This document shows, piece after piece, positions 43,413 through 53,604 of a stretch of DNA of 64,000 nt. Under the pieces are notes generated by a model. The model did no database searches, had not been told where the DNA came from, and saw nothing but the letters and a program-made list of their open reading frames with translations. The DNA is from Sepioteuthis lessoniana (taxonomy: Eukaryota > Mollusca > Cephalopoda > Myopsida > Loliginidae): contig OY757934.1 of the NCBI GenBank assembly GCA_963585895.1, forward strand, positions 42,309,350 through 42,373,349, given 5' to 3'. A program made the translations under genes and the position numbers. Within the stretch, counting starts at the first letter, position 1. Every line of letters starts with the position of its first letter.

Positions 43413-43560
43413 TTGTCATCCACAGACAGACTGTTTGGATCTATCAGAACTCTTCAGTGTGGCTAGACACGTAGGACGCTCGAAGCCGGGACCGAAACCC
43501 GTCCAACTTTATGTTAGACTTATCATCAGACCGCTCGGCAAACAAGCGTACCACGTTGGG
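43413..43560 (-). mobile_element. SINE family F (tRNA-Ser/Leu-like head)
   Basis: On minus: TTGCCGAGCGGTCTGATGAT (A box as in class II tRNAs), ACGGGTTTCGGTCCCGGC (B box), AGTGTGGCTAGACACG in reverse, and an end at GTCTGTCTGTGGATGACAA next to (TA)n. A diverged copy lies at 19026-19170. Confidence 0.65.
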
Positions 43561-43734
43561 TAAGGGAATTTTTAAGGCATTATGTAGCAAAAACAGTAGC
43601 AGCGTCCGTTTGTTTACATTTTTATACCCCATTGGCTACCAGAGTGCTCAATTCTTTCGAAGAGCTTTGCATTATGCGAGCCGCGGCCGAAAATTCATTC
43701 GCCAGAGTGCTCAACTCCCATCTTTTTCTATTTA

Positions 43735-43825
43735 TCACGTTCACTTTTGGATTAATACTCTTGGAACGGTATGAACCGTCTTAACCTTCCATTTGTAGGA
43801 TAAATAATACCACTATTGTTTTAAG
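43735..43825 (+). mobile_element. SINE family B middle fragment
   Basis: TCACGTTCACTTTTGGATTA, ATACTCTTGGAACGGTATGA, GGATAAATAATACCACTATT. Confidence 0.6.
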
Positions 43826-43827
43826 AG

Positions 43828-44148
43828 GACTCTTGGTATAGTGGTTAGAGTGTTCGTGAATGGTTCAGGAGACCGAGGTTCAATCCGATGTCGAGTCATA
43901 CCAAAGACTCAAAAAATGGTACTTGATGCCTCCTTGCTTAACAATCAGCATTATAAGGCACGGATCAAGGGTAACTGGAGCAATCCTGGAAAAGGAGCAG
44001 CACCCTCTTCTGTAGTAGCTGTTGAAAAAGAAAAAAAGTAATCCAGGGAAGGGAGTAGCGCCCTCCCTTACACCTCCGTGAAGTAGTTTTTGAAAAAGGA
44101 GCCTTCGTGTCACCTTCGACTATGGTCACCAATTTTACTTACTTTATT
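43828..44148 (+). mobile_element. SINE family C with internal duplication
   Basis: TATAGTGGTTAGAGTGTTCG (A box), GAGGTTCAATCCGATGTCG (B box), then the body. The stretch CCTGGAAAAGGAGCAGCACC is partly repeated as CCAGGGAAGGGAGTAGCGCC, and the tail follows the second copy. Confidence 0.75.
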
Positions 44149-44164
44149 TGTACACAGTTATTTA

Positions 44165-44400
44165 GGTTTGGTTTCTTTGTTTTATGGCATATCAACCTTT
44201 GTAGGTTATTTAATGCCAAAGCCATTCTCCTAGAAGAACAGTAGTGGTACTATTTAACCCATAGCTGGGAGGATAAGGGGGTTCATACCTTTCCCAAGGG
44301 CATTTGCCCGAAAGTGAACGTAATAGCGCGACTGGAGTATGAACTCGCTTACTACGATCCCGCACTCCATTGCTTTAACCATTACACCACGAGCCCCCCC
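44165..44400 (-). mobile_element. SINE family B, full length
   Basis: TTTTATGGCATATCAACCTT, TTATTTAATGCCAAAGCC (reversed tail), AACCCATAGCTGGGAGG, CGCGACTGGAGTATGAACTC (reversed B box), AACCATTACACCACGAGCC (reversed A box). The cleanest B copy. Confidence 0.9.
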
Positions 44401-44514
44401 CCCACAGTCATTTAGTTTCTGGTAACTAATAATAATCCTTAGTAAACAATTATATCTTCAATTAACTATTCTTCATACAAATACTTTGTACAGTGTTATA
44501 GTCTCAAGTATTCC

Positions 44515-45085
44515 CATCTAGAAGTAGCGTCTCATCAACCGAAAAAGACATCGACACACGACTGACGAAGGCATGGACAGCTATCGATAGGCTCTCGATT
44601 ATATGGAAGTCGGACCTAACCGATAAAATGAAACGCAGTTTCTTCCAGGCAGCGGTTGTGTCGATACTGCTATATGGATGCACCACATGGACGCTAACTG
44701 AGCGGCTGGAGAGGAAACTAGACGGAAATTACACAAGAATGTTGAGAGCAGTATTGAACAAGTCCTGGCGACAACACCCCACGAGACACCAACTATACGG
44801 ACACTTGCCCCCCATTACGAAAACTATACAAGTTAAACGAACCAGACACGCAGGACACTGCTGGAGAAGCAAGGACGAGTTCATAAGTGATGTACTCCTA
44901 TGGACTCCAACATATGGCCGTGCAAAAGCAGGACGACCAGCACGAACTTACATACAGCAACTATGTGAGGACACAGGATGTAACCCTGAAGACCTGCCGG
45001 AGGCGATGAATGATAGGGAGAAGTGGCGAGAGAGGGTCAGGGATATCCGTGCTGGCGGCACGACATGATGATGATGATGATGAAT
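44515..45085 (+). mobile_element. Endonuclease/RT-type LINE, best-preserved 3' end
   Basis: After one frameshift (STEKDIDTRLTKAWTAIDR, LSIIWKSDLTD), bases 44628-45068 are open for 146 codons: MKRSFFQAAVVSILLYGCTT, LERKLDGNYTRMLRAVLNKS, RTRHAGHCWRSKDEFISDVL, RPARTYIQQLCEDTGCN, REKWRERVRDIRAGGTT and stop, then (GAT)n. This is the region following the RT thumb. The intact frame suggests a relatively young insertion. Confidence 0.9.
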
Positions 45086-45115
45086 AATCTTTAAACAGAT
45101 ATATCTGACTCATAT

Positions 45116-45582
45116 GGCCCAATCGGTTGGTGCTGCAGAATACACCGACTGCATCTCTGCAAAGAAGTAAGACTCCCTCAACGAGTGTCCTGCATATGAC
45201 ACTAAACAATCTAAAGGTGAGATCTTAGTAATGATGGAGGTTTGGGAAATGTGGAATACCCCTTTCTTGCCATGGCTCCCAGGTCCACTAAGGCCCAGAG
45301 TTGTAGCACCTCATTGTATCCTATCTCTGGGTCAAATAAAACTGTTAGATATTTAAACAGTACTTATGCTAAACTGAATTGTTACAAATAGAGCTGTTTT
45401 TTTTACATCTAACTGTTTGTAAACAAAAATTGCACTTATACTAAACTGATTTATTATATTTAAACTGTACACTTATGGTAAAGTGAATTATTTGAAATAG
45501 ACCTGCATATGTGTATAAAAATGGATTTGGAATTAGATAACCTACAATGGTTGATATGCCATAAAACCAAACCAAACCAATC
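45116..45582 (+). mobile_element. Family A
   Basis: GCCCAATCGGTTGGTGCTGC, TGACACTAAACAATCTAAAG, TCTCTGGGTCAAATAAAAC, a short array and GGTTGATATGCCATAAAACC with (CCAAA)n. Confidence 0.85.
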
Positions 45583-45705
45583 TGACTCATAGATGGGACT
45601 CAAACAGGTACCTGGGAGTACGCCATATTCACCAGATCTCCAGAACCTGAGCCTCACCATTAGATACCACTTTTTTGGTGGGGTCACAGTCAGCGTATTC
45701 TAAGT
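45583..45705 (-). mobile_element. Family A head fragment
   Basis: CTGACTCATAGATGGGACTC, GAGCCTCACCATTAGATACC, GTCACAGTCAGCGTATTCT, reversed. Confidence 0.65.
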
Positions 45706-46347
45706 ATTTCAAATATTTTAAGGATGCTGAATATTATTTCTTTATTAACTTTTTTTCTGTTGTTTTTTGACCCACTTGGAAAGTTTACAAATAAGCCACC
45801 CTGGATAAATTCTTAATTCTCTGTACCGCCCTGATATCCTTAACGGTGTGCGGACACATCACGCGATACCTTAACACCTTTTATACAATCCTGTTGAAGA
45901 CTCAGATCTCAAGGGTCAGCCAATTGCCTCGTATATAAACAAGCAAACAAATCCCAGTCGCTAACACAGTAGAAGGTGTTAAAACTCCGCAATAGCTTTA
46001 TTTATAGTCGGTCTGTGAAGGGAATTCCCCCAACAATAGGGCGGACATGTTGACACGTGACTGATAAGTCAGCACGAGCGGGAAAATAGAGCATTGAAAA
46101 AGAGATGCGAACACTAATACAGACGGTGGAACAAATGGACAGAAGTTTACTTTATTTATCTACTTTTTGACCCATTTAATCTTTGGCTGCAATAACTCAA
46201 TGGTGTGTGCACGGGGCTGAAGATTGGTTGCATCCTCGAGGATGAGTCGATAAAATTGAATAATGCGGAACATAATCAAGACTTGAACTAGTAAAATTAT
46301 TGACATTTACACAATAAAATCATATTCAGCAATAAATTGTTGATTAT
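45706..46347 (-). other. Unassigned segment, LTR-like features
   Basis: Between about 45770 and 46060 the minus strand reads TGTCAACATGTCCGCCCTAT, then GACTATAAATAAAGC (TATA/poly-A-signal-like). This could be a fragment of an LTR element. No second LTR, primer-binding site or coding remnant is convincing. Confidence 0.2.
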
Positions 46348-46545
46348 TTGATTGATTGATTTTAATGGCATATCAACTCGTCTAGGGTTATTTTATGTGT
46401 ACTAGTTTGGAAATCTCGTTCATATTTACATTTTTATGAAGTTTTTAGAGATTTTTGTACACGGTCCTATCGAACACGAATAACATTTAAACTGATCTAT
46501 TTCATCCATAGATGGATTCCTAACAGGTACTACCCCTCGTATCAG
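46348..46545 (-). mobile_element. Family A2
   Basis: GATTGATTGATTTTAATGGC, CATATCAACTCGTCTAGGG, CCATAGATGGATTCCTAACA, reversed A2. Confidence 0.65.
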
Positions 46546-46549
46546 ACTA

Positions 46550-47352
46550 GTTTGGTTTGGTTTGGTTTTATGACACATCAACCATTGTAGGTTATCTAAT
46601 TCCAAATCCATTTTTATACACATATGCAGGTCTATTTCAAACAATTCAGTTTAGTATGACAATAGTTTTTTGTTTACACACAGTTAAATGTCAAAACAAT
46701 TCTATTTTATATAATTAAGTTAAGTGTAAGTACACAGTTTTAATGTAAAAAACACTTCCATTTCAAACAATTCAGTTGAGCATAAGTACACAGTTTAGTT
46801 TTATTTGACCCAGAGATAGGATCCTATCAGGTGCTATCAGACCGGGCCAGAGTCGAAGTACGCAGTTTATGACAAAAACATTTCCATTTAAAGCTATTCT
46901 GTTAAGTCAAACAGTTCTAATTCAAACAATTCAGTTTAGCGTAGATACAGTTTTACTGTCAAAAACTGTTTTATTTCAAACAATTCAGTTTAGCATAAGT
47001 ACACAGTTCTATTTGACCCAAAGATAGGACCCTATAAGTTGCTACCTCTACGGGCCAGAATGGACCTGGGAGCGATGGCAATAAAGAGGTACTCCGCATT
47101 CCCCAAAGCTCCAGCATTACCATCTGATTGTTTAATGTCATATCAGGACATTTGTAGTGAGTGGGTCTTACCTCTTGAGATGTTGTCGGTGTATTCTGGG
47201 CAATCCGGATCAAAGTAGACCTGGGAGTAATAGCATTGAAGTAAAACTCCACACTCTCCAGATTCCCAGAACTGGAGTCTCACCATCAGATGCAGTTTAT
47301 AGTCATACCCATGATACCTCTTTTAGGAAGGAGTATTACCCCTCTGTAACGT
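46550..47352 (-). mobile_element. Family A copy plus a second head
   Basis: Reversed tail (GACACATCAACCATTGTAGG), array with an internal middle-domain scrap at 46805-46855, a second middle (TTTGACCCAAAGATAGGACC) and head remains to about 47205. A further reversed head fragment follows to 47352 (GAGTCTCACCATCAGATGC). Confidence 0.7.
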
Positions 47353-47419
47353 AATCTAAGCCTTAGTGACAGTGTCAGCTGATAGACTCGAGTCTACGTT
47401 AGGAAGTTTAAAGTTTCTT

Positions 47420-47650
47420 TAGGTCGCATGATAAAGCTTTGTGTTATCAGCAAAGATGTTGACAAATGACCAGTGCCCGTGGTCAAGAAGGTCATTGATG
47501 AAACCAAGAAAAACAGTTGGACCAAGAACAGAGTCTTGGAGAAATTCTGCATTATCTTATACATCACGAATTCCTGAACATTTATGATATACGCCCTTTT
47601 ACGCAGATATTTACGAAACTTGCTTTAGTCTTCAATAAAACGAAAACTGT
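47420..47650 (-). mobile_element. CR1/Jockey-like LINE RT scrap
   Basis: The minus strand encodes FRKYLRKRAYIINVQEF, then after a frameshift QDSVLGPTVFLGFINDLLDH and NIFADNTKLYHAT. SVLGP..F..FINDL and FAD(D)TKLY are standard RT motifs of CR1/Jockey-type LINEs. The second catalytic Asp of FADD is Asn here, so the copy is dead. No other piece of this family was recognised in the window. Confidence 0.75.
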
Positions 47651-47724
47651 AGAGCACTGAGTTTAGGTGATATTTACAAGCAATGACTCGCATGATAAGT
47701 TAACAATCGTTTTACGACGCATTC

Positions 47725-47985
47725 ATTGAAATAGATCTGTTTAAGAATTAATCGTATTCGATGGGGTCATATGCAAAAAAAGAAAACGTCTATTTACGGA
47801 GCAGAGTTTAATTTTTGTGTGGCCTCATTTGGAGACAGAGACAGAGAGACAGGGAGGATTAAAATCATTATCAAAAAACAATTACACCAAAATGTAAATG
47901 TACAATGAACGTGATTATCTAACCTCTAGGCATGAAATAATCCTAGATGGGTTGACATGCCGTTAAAATCAGTCGTTCTATTAAT
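47725..47985 (+). mobile_element. Family A2, 3' part
   Basis: AAATAGATCTGTTTAAGAAT, TAATCGTATTCGATGGGG, GGCATGAAATAATCCTAGAT, GGGTTGACATGCCGTTAAAA. Confidence 0.65.
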
Positions 47986-48039
47986 AGTGATTGTAAAGAA
48001 ATCAACTTTTTTAACAAGAGTATCAAATGATTCTTTAAA

Positions 48040-48135
48040 GTCTAAGTACTAACTTGATATGGCATAAAGCCACAAATGTGGGACATCTAGTAAAGATCGA
48101 ACTCATCCTACGACTAAGAATCTGCGAGATTGAGG
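48040..48135 (-). mobile_element. SINE family E-like fragment
   Basis: GGCATAAAGCCACAAATGTG, AAAGATCGAACTCATCCTAC (reversed B-box-like). The A box is lost. Confidence 0.35.
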
Positions 48136-48369
48136 GGAAGTGTTATGTTATTTTTCTTTCTTTCTTTCTTTCTTAATTACTTTATATTCATATCCTTTTT
48201 TCCTTTTATTTAGTTGAGCTTGCTTTTTCTAGGAAATAGGCTTCAGGTTGCTTACTATACCTGCTGTTCCTAAACCACTTAAATACTGAACCGACTTATC
48301 GCTGATTAACTTCTTCCTTTCTTTTTCTTATTTACTTAACTTAGCTTAGTTTAGTACACAAGTCTCAGG

Positions 48370-48962
48370 GGATCCAGTCGGCTGGGGCTGTAGAATACAC
48401 CGACTGCACATCTGCAAAAGGGTAAGACCCCCTTCACCAAGGAGTGTCCAAGATATGACACTAGATAATCTGATGGTGAGGTTTCAGTAATGCTGGAGCT
48501 TTTGGGTAGCATTTGATAAGGTCATATCTATAGGTCAAATAGAACTAACAATGTACTTCTGCTAAACTGAATTGTTTGAAATAGAACAGTTTTTGACAGT
48601 GAAACTGTATCTACGCTAATTAGAACTTTGAATTAGAACTGTTTGACTTAACTGAATAGCTTTAAATAGAAATGTTTTCGACATAAACTGTGTACTTCGA
48701 TTCTGGCCCGGAGTGGTGGCACCTGATAAGATCCAGTCTCTGGGTCAAATAAAACTAAACTGCGTGTTCATGTTAAACTCAATTGTTTGAAATAGAGCTG
48801 TTTGACTTAACTGAATTAGTTGAAATAGAAATGTTTTGGACTATTAAACTGAGTATCTATGCTAAACTGAAATGTTTGAAATAGAACTGTTTATTTGTAT
48901 AAAAATAGATTTGGCATTAAATAACCTATAATGGTTGATATGCCATAAAACACAAGCAAACA
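48370..48962 (+). mobile_element. Family A with duplicated middle
   Basis: Head (TCCAGTCGGCTGGGGCTGTA), AATCTGATGGTGAGGTTTC, ATCTATAGGTCAAATAGAAC, array, then a second middle-domain piece (GGCCCGGAGTGGTGGCACC, CTCTGGGTCAAATAAAACT), more array, and the tail GGTTGATATGCCATAAAAC. Confidence 0.85.
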
Positions 48963-49751
48963 AACAAACTTTCTTTCACACTTGCTCTATCCTCTTTCTT
49001 TCTTTCTTTCTTTCTTCTTTCTCGATTCTTCCCTTTTTTTTCTTCATTATATCTGTCTCCATTACATATTCTTCTATTTCTCTACCTTGTCTTCCTTCCA
49101 ATTCAAAGCATCACGCATTTTTCCCATTTTAACTATAAGAAAACTACAATAAACACTATCAACGCAACACACCATCTCTCAAACGCCCATTCTCAGCCCA
49201 TAACTTCGTCAGCTTCTTTTATTTTTCTTCTTCTCTTTCCTTCAACAAAACTCTTCTGTCCATCTATTATTTTCGCTCTATTTTCTGGAGAATGCCGGGA
49301 AGCGAGAGACTGGCCATTATTGATAGCACGAAGTACAAACATTGTAAAAAAGACGAAGACCTGAATTGAAATGGTGTACGACAACACCAATCTCAGTGGA
49401 TTCCGTTTTGCTGGGGGTCCGCGTTTGCAATTACGAGTGTGATGGTAAAGTTGACAAAACATGTGACTTTATTGATCATGAAGAAATGAAAATACTCTTC
49501 ACTGTTGAAAAGGTTGGCCTAATTTTCAAAAGAGTCACCTGGTGCGGACGTCTGTTGATTATTAAACACTGCAACACTCTCGATTCGTAATAAAAATACA
49601 GACAGAACAATAAATACAATAGAATCAGGTTTTGGAAACCCAGCAATATTCGATGACACCGATTGTCTACACAGGCCTAATATAAGTCATTCTTCTATTG
49701 ATTTTTTATTTTTCTATTTTTCTATTTAATTTATCTATTTATTTATCATGT
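48963..49751. other. Low-repeat sequence, ORFs not supported
   Basis: Frames at 49366-49590 (+, 74 codons, NYECDGKVDKTCDFIDHEE) and 49193-49462 (-, 89 codons) overlap on opposite strands. Neither has clear splice signals or a known domain. Confidence 0.4.
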
Positions 49752-49800
49752 TGGTTGGTTGTTTAATTTTATGGCATAATAACCTTTGTAGGTTATTTAA
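49752..49800 (-). mobile_element. Family A/B tail scrap
   Basis: TTGGTTGGTTGTTTAATTTT, GGCATAATAACCTTTGTAGG, reversed. Confidence 0.6.
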
Positions 49801-49919
49801 ATTTATTTATGAATAACTCGTTGGCAGAAATTATAAAAACAAATGTTTTTCTTTGGCATTTCATGAAAGTAAAGTATATCACATATAAACACACACGCAC
49901 ATATGAGTGTGTGCGGAGA

Positions 49920-49928
49920 GTTGTGTGT

Positions 49929-49977
<49 letters not shown>

Positions 49978-50058
49978 TGCATTTGTGTGTGCTAGTGAGT
50001 AAATGAGTGTCTATGTACGTATGTGTATCTGTGTTTATGTGTATTTATCAGAATAAAG

Positions 50059-50100
<42 letters not shown>

Positions 50101-50240
50101 GTATGGGTGTGTATGAGAGTGTACATGTTTATATGTGCGTATGCATGTGTGTTTATGTGTTTATTCACGTGTATGTATTTGTGTTTGTGCATGTGTGTGT
50201 ATTAGAGTATATATTCCCTGAGAGTAAATTATATATATAT
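49920..50240. repeat. (TG)n and (TA)n imperfect tract
   Basis: TG-rich repeats with a TA run at 50059-50076. Frames here are artefacts. Confidence 0.9.
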
Positions 50241-50590
50241 AATGAATGAAGTATATTTGCGCATCCATGAATTTCCATCGTTGTCCTATCGACTAACTAT
50301 TGTAATAACTGAATCTATGCATAGTATTCAATTTCCACGGAATATGATTTGGGAATGATTCTATTTGAGAATATATAAGAGGATTCTTATAAATTTCTAG
50401 GAGTTCTCAATGTATGACGATTAATAAATAACATTTCTTGCAGAGTAAATTTCCATATAATTGAAAAAACTCTACGAACCGTCATTTGGCTATCATAAAT
50501 TTATTTCAGCTGGCAACTCATTTAGAGAAACCAACCTCTTCAAATAGGCATCACACAATGGAAAGAAAAATTTTTTTTTTTAAATGACTC
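50241..50590. other. No feature recognised
   Basis: AT-rich unique sequence ending in a poly-T run before the minisatellite. Confidence 0.5.
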
Positions 50591-50599
50591 TTACTCGTT

Positions 50600-53210
50600 T
50601 AAAAACGGATGGGGATGGGGACAAAAAAGACAGGGTCTAGAAGTAAGTGTCAAAAACGGATGGGCACAAAAAGAAACAGGGTCAAGAAGTAAGTGTCATA
50701 AACGGATGGGGATGGGGACAAAAAAGACAGGGTCTAAAAGTAAGTGTCAGAAACGGATGGGCACAAAAAGAAACAGGGTCAAGAAGTAAGTGTCATAAAC
50801 GGATGGGGATGGGGACAAAAAAGACAGGGTCTAAAAGTAAGTGTCAGAAACGGATGGGCACAAAAAGAAACAGGGTCAAGAAGTAAGTGTCATAAACGGA
50901 TGGGGATGGGGACAAAAAAGACAGGGTCTAGAAGTAAGTGTCAAAAACGGATGGGCACAAAAAAAAACAGGGTCTAGAAGTAAGTGTCAAAAACGGATGG
51001 GGATGGGGACGAAAAAGACAGGGTCTAGAAGTAAGTGTCAAAAACGGATGGGCACAAAAAAAAAACAGGGTCTAGAAGTAAGTGTCATAAACGGATGGGG
51101 ATGGGGACAAAAAAGACAGGGTCTAGAAGTAAGTGTCAAAAACGGATGGGCACAAAAAAAAACAGGGTCTAGAAGTAAGTGTCATAAACGGATGGGGATG
51201 GGGACAAAAAAGACAGGGTCTAGAAGTAAGTGTCAAAAACGGATGGGCACAAAAAAAAAAAAACAGGGTCTAGAAGTAAGTGTCATAAACGGATGGGGAT
51301 GGGGACAAAAAAGACAGGGTCTAGAAGTAAGTGTCAAAAACGGATGGGCACAAAAAAAAAACAGGGTCAAGAAGTAAGTGTCAAAAACGGATGGGGATGG
51401 GGACGAAAAAGACAGGGTCTAGAAGTAAGTGTCAAAAACGGATTGGCACAAAAAAAACAGGGTCTAGAAGTAAGTGTCAAAAACGGATGGGGATGGGGAC
51501 GAAAAAGACAGGGTCGAGAAGTAAGTGTCAAAAACGGATGGGCACAAAAAAAAAAAACAGGGTCAAGAAGTAAGTGTCAAAAACGGATGGGGATGGGGAC
51601 AAAAAAGATCGGGTCTAGAAGTAAGTGTCAAAAACGGATGGGCACAAAAAAAAAAAAACAGGGTCAAGAAGTAAGTGTCAAAAACGGATGGGGATGGGGA
51701 CGAAAAAGACAGGGTCTAGAAGTAAGTGTCAGAAACGGATGGGCACAAAAAGAAACAGGGTCTAGAAGTAAGTGTCAAAAACGGATGGGGATGGGGACAA
51801 AAAAGATCGGGTCTAGAAGTAAGTGACAAAAACGGATGGGGATGGGGACAAAAAAGACAGGGTCTAAAAGTAAATGTCAAAAACGGATGGGCACAAAAAA
51901 ACAGGGTCTAGAAGTAAGTGTCATAAACGGATGGGGATGGGGACAAAAAAGACAGGGTCTAGAAGTAAGTGTCAAAAACGGATGTGCACAAAAAAAAACA
52001 GGGTCTAGAAGTAAGTGTCAAAAACGGATGGGGATGGGGACAAAAAAGACAGGGTCTAGAAGTAAGTGTCAAAAACGGATGGGCACAAAAAAAAACAGGG
52101 TCTAGAAGTAAGTGTCATAAACGGATGGGGATGGGGACAAAAAAGACAGGGTCTAGAAGTAAGTGTCAAAAACGGATGGGCACAAAAAAAAAACAGGGTC
52201 TAGAAGTAAGTGTCATAAACGGATGGGGATGGGGACAAAAAAGACAGGGTCTAGAAGTAAGTGTCAAAAACGGATGGGCACAAAAAAAAAAACAGGGTCA
52301 AGAAGTAAGTGTCAAAAACGGATGGGGATGGGGACGAAAAAGACAGGGTCTAGAAGTAAGTGTCAAAAACGGATTGGCACAAAAAAAACAGGGTCTAGAA
52401 GTAAGTGTCAAAAACGGATGGGGATGGGGACGAAAAAGACAGGGTCGAGAAGTAAGTGTCAAAAACGGATGGGCACAAAAAAAAAAACAGGGTCAAGAAG
52501 TAAGTGTCAAAAACGGATGGGGATGGGGACAAAAAATATCGGGTCTAGAAGTAAGTGTCAAAAACGGATGGGCACAAAAAAAAAAAACAGGGTCAAGAAG
52601 TAAGTGTCAAAAACGGATGGGGATGGGGACGAAAAAGACAGGGTCTAGAAGTAAGTGTCAGAAACGGATGGGCACAAAAAGAAACAGGGTCTAGAAGTAA
52701 GTGTCATAAACGGATGGGGATGTGGACAAAAAAGATCGGGTCTAGAAGTAAGTGTCAAAAACGGATGGGCACAAAAAAAAAAACAGGGTCTAGAAGTAAG
52801 TGTCAAAAACGGATGGGGATGGGGACAAAAAAGATCGGGTCTAGAAGTAAGTGTCAAAAACGGATGGGGATGGGGACAAAAAAGACAGGGTCTAAAAGTA
52901 AATGTCAAAAACGGATGGGCACAAAAAAACAGGGTCTAGAAGTAAGTGTCAAAAACGGATGGGGATGGGGACAAAAAAGACAGGGTCTAGAAGTAAGTGT
53001 CAAAAACGGATGTGCACAAAAAAAAACAGGGTCTAGAAGTAAGTGTCAAAAACGGATGGGGATGGGGACAAAAAAGACAGGGTCTAGAAATAAGTGTCAA
53101 AAACGGATGGGGATGGGGACAAAAAAGACAGGGTCTGGAAGTAAGTGTCAAAAACGGATGGGGATGGGGACAAAAAAGACAGGGTCTAGAAGTAAGTGTC
53201 AAAAACAGAT
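50600..53210. repeat. Dimeric minisatellite, ~97-base unit
   Basis: Two related half-units alternate: a long half (GGATGGGGATGGGGACAAAA then AAGACAGGGTCTAGAAG) and a short half (GGATGGGCACAAAAAAA then ACAGGGTCTAGAAG), both ending TAAGTGTCAAAAACGGATGG. The A run in the short half varies from about 6 to 13. Rare variants (GGATTGGCAC, GGGTCGAGAAG, GGATGTGCAC) recur about 930-1030 bases apart, showing a higher-order duplication. Long open frames (SKTDGHKKK...) come from a unit without stops and are not genes. Confidence 0.97.
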
Positions 53211-53604
53211 GCAATGTCATTGTCTGGTGTCATGTATCTTTATGCATCTAATTTTCTTTACACATTTCACAAAATTCTCAGCAACTGAAATCTTATCAAT
53301 GAATAAACCTATTTTATTTTAACAAAAAGTCTCTTGATTTATTAAGGAAAACGAGGCGATAAACACCGTTACTAATAAGAAACTTATCTTTTGTTAAAAG
53401 ATTCTAAATACAGATTTTATTTGATAAAATTTAGTTTTTATTTAATTTCTTAATATTTCTATATTTTTTTCTGAATACTGCCATTCTAATAACAGTTACT
53501 ATCTTTAATATTATTATAATTATTAATTATTAATTATTTTAGTATTAATTATTTAAAGTCACTCAGTACAATTATGGCTAATTTATCACTATTATGTTAC
53601 TCTG
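53211..53604. other. No feature recognised
   Basis: Very AT-rich unique sequence between the minisatellite and the RLE LINE 3' end. Confidence 0.55.

Noticed and set aside
45770-46060. Complete LTR retrotransposon
   Set aside because: Only a TG start and a TATAAATAAA-like motif are seen. No paired repeat, primer-binding site or gag/pol remnant was found.
49193-49590. Overlapping plus and minus ORFs at 49.2-49.6 kb
   Set aside because: Mutually exclusive frames with no supporting splice sites or recognised family. Listed only as unassigned sequence.
50600-53322. Long open frames with SKTDGHKKK / GWGWGQKRQG repeats
   Set aside because: They arise from a minisatellite unit without stop codons. 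They are open in several phases, change phase with A-run length, and have no gene context.
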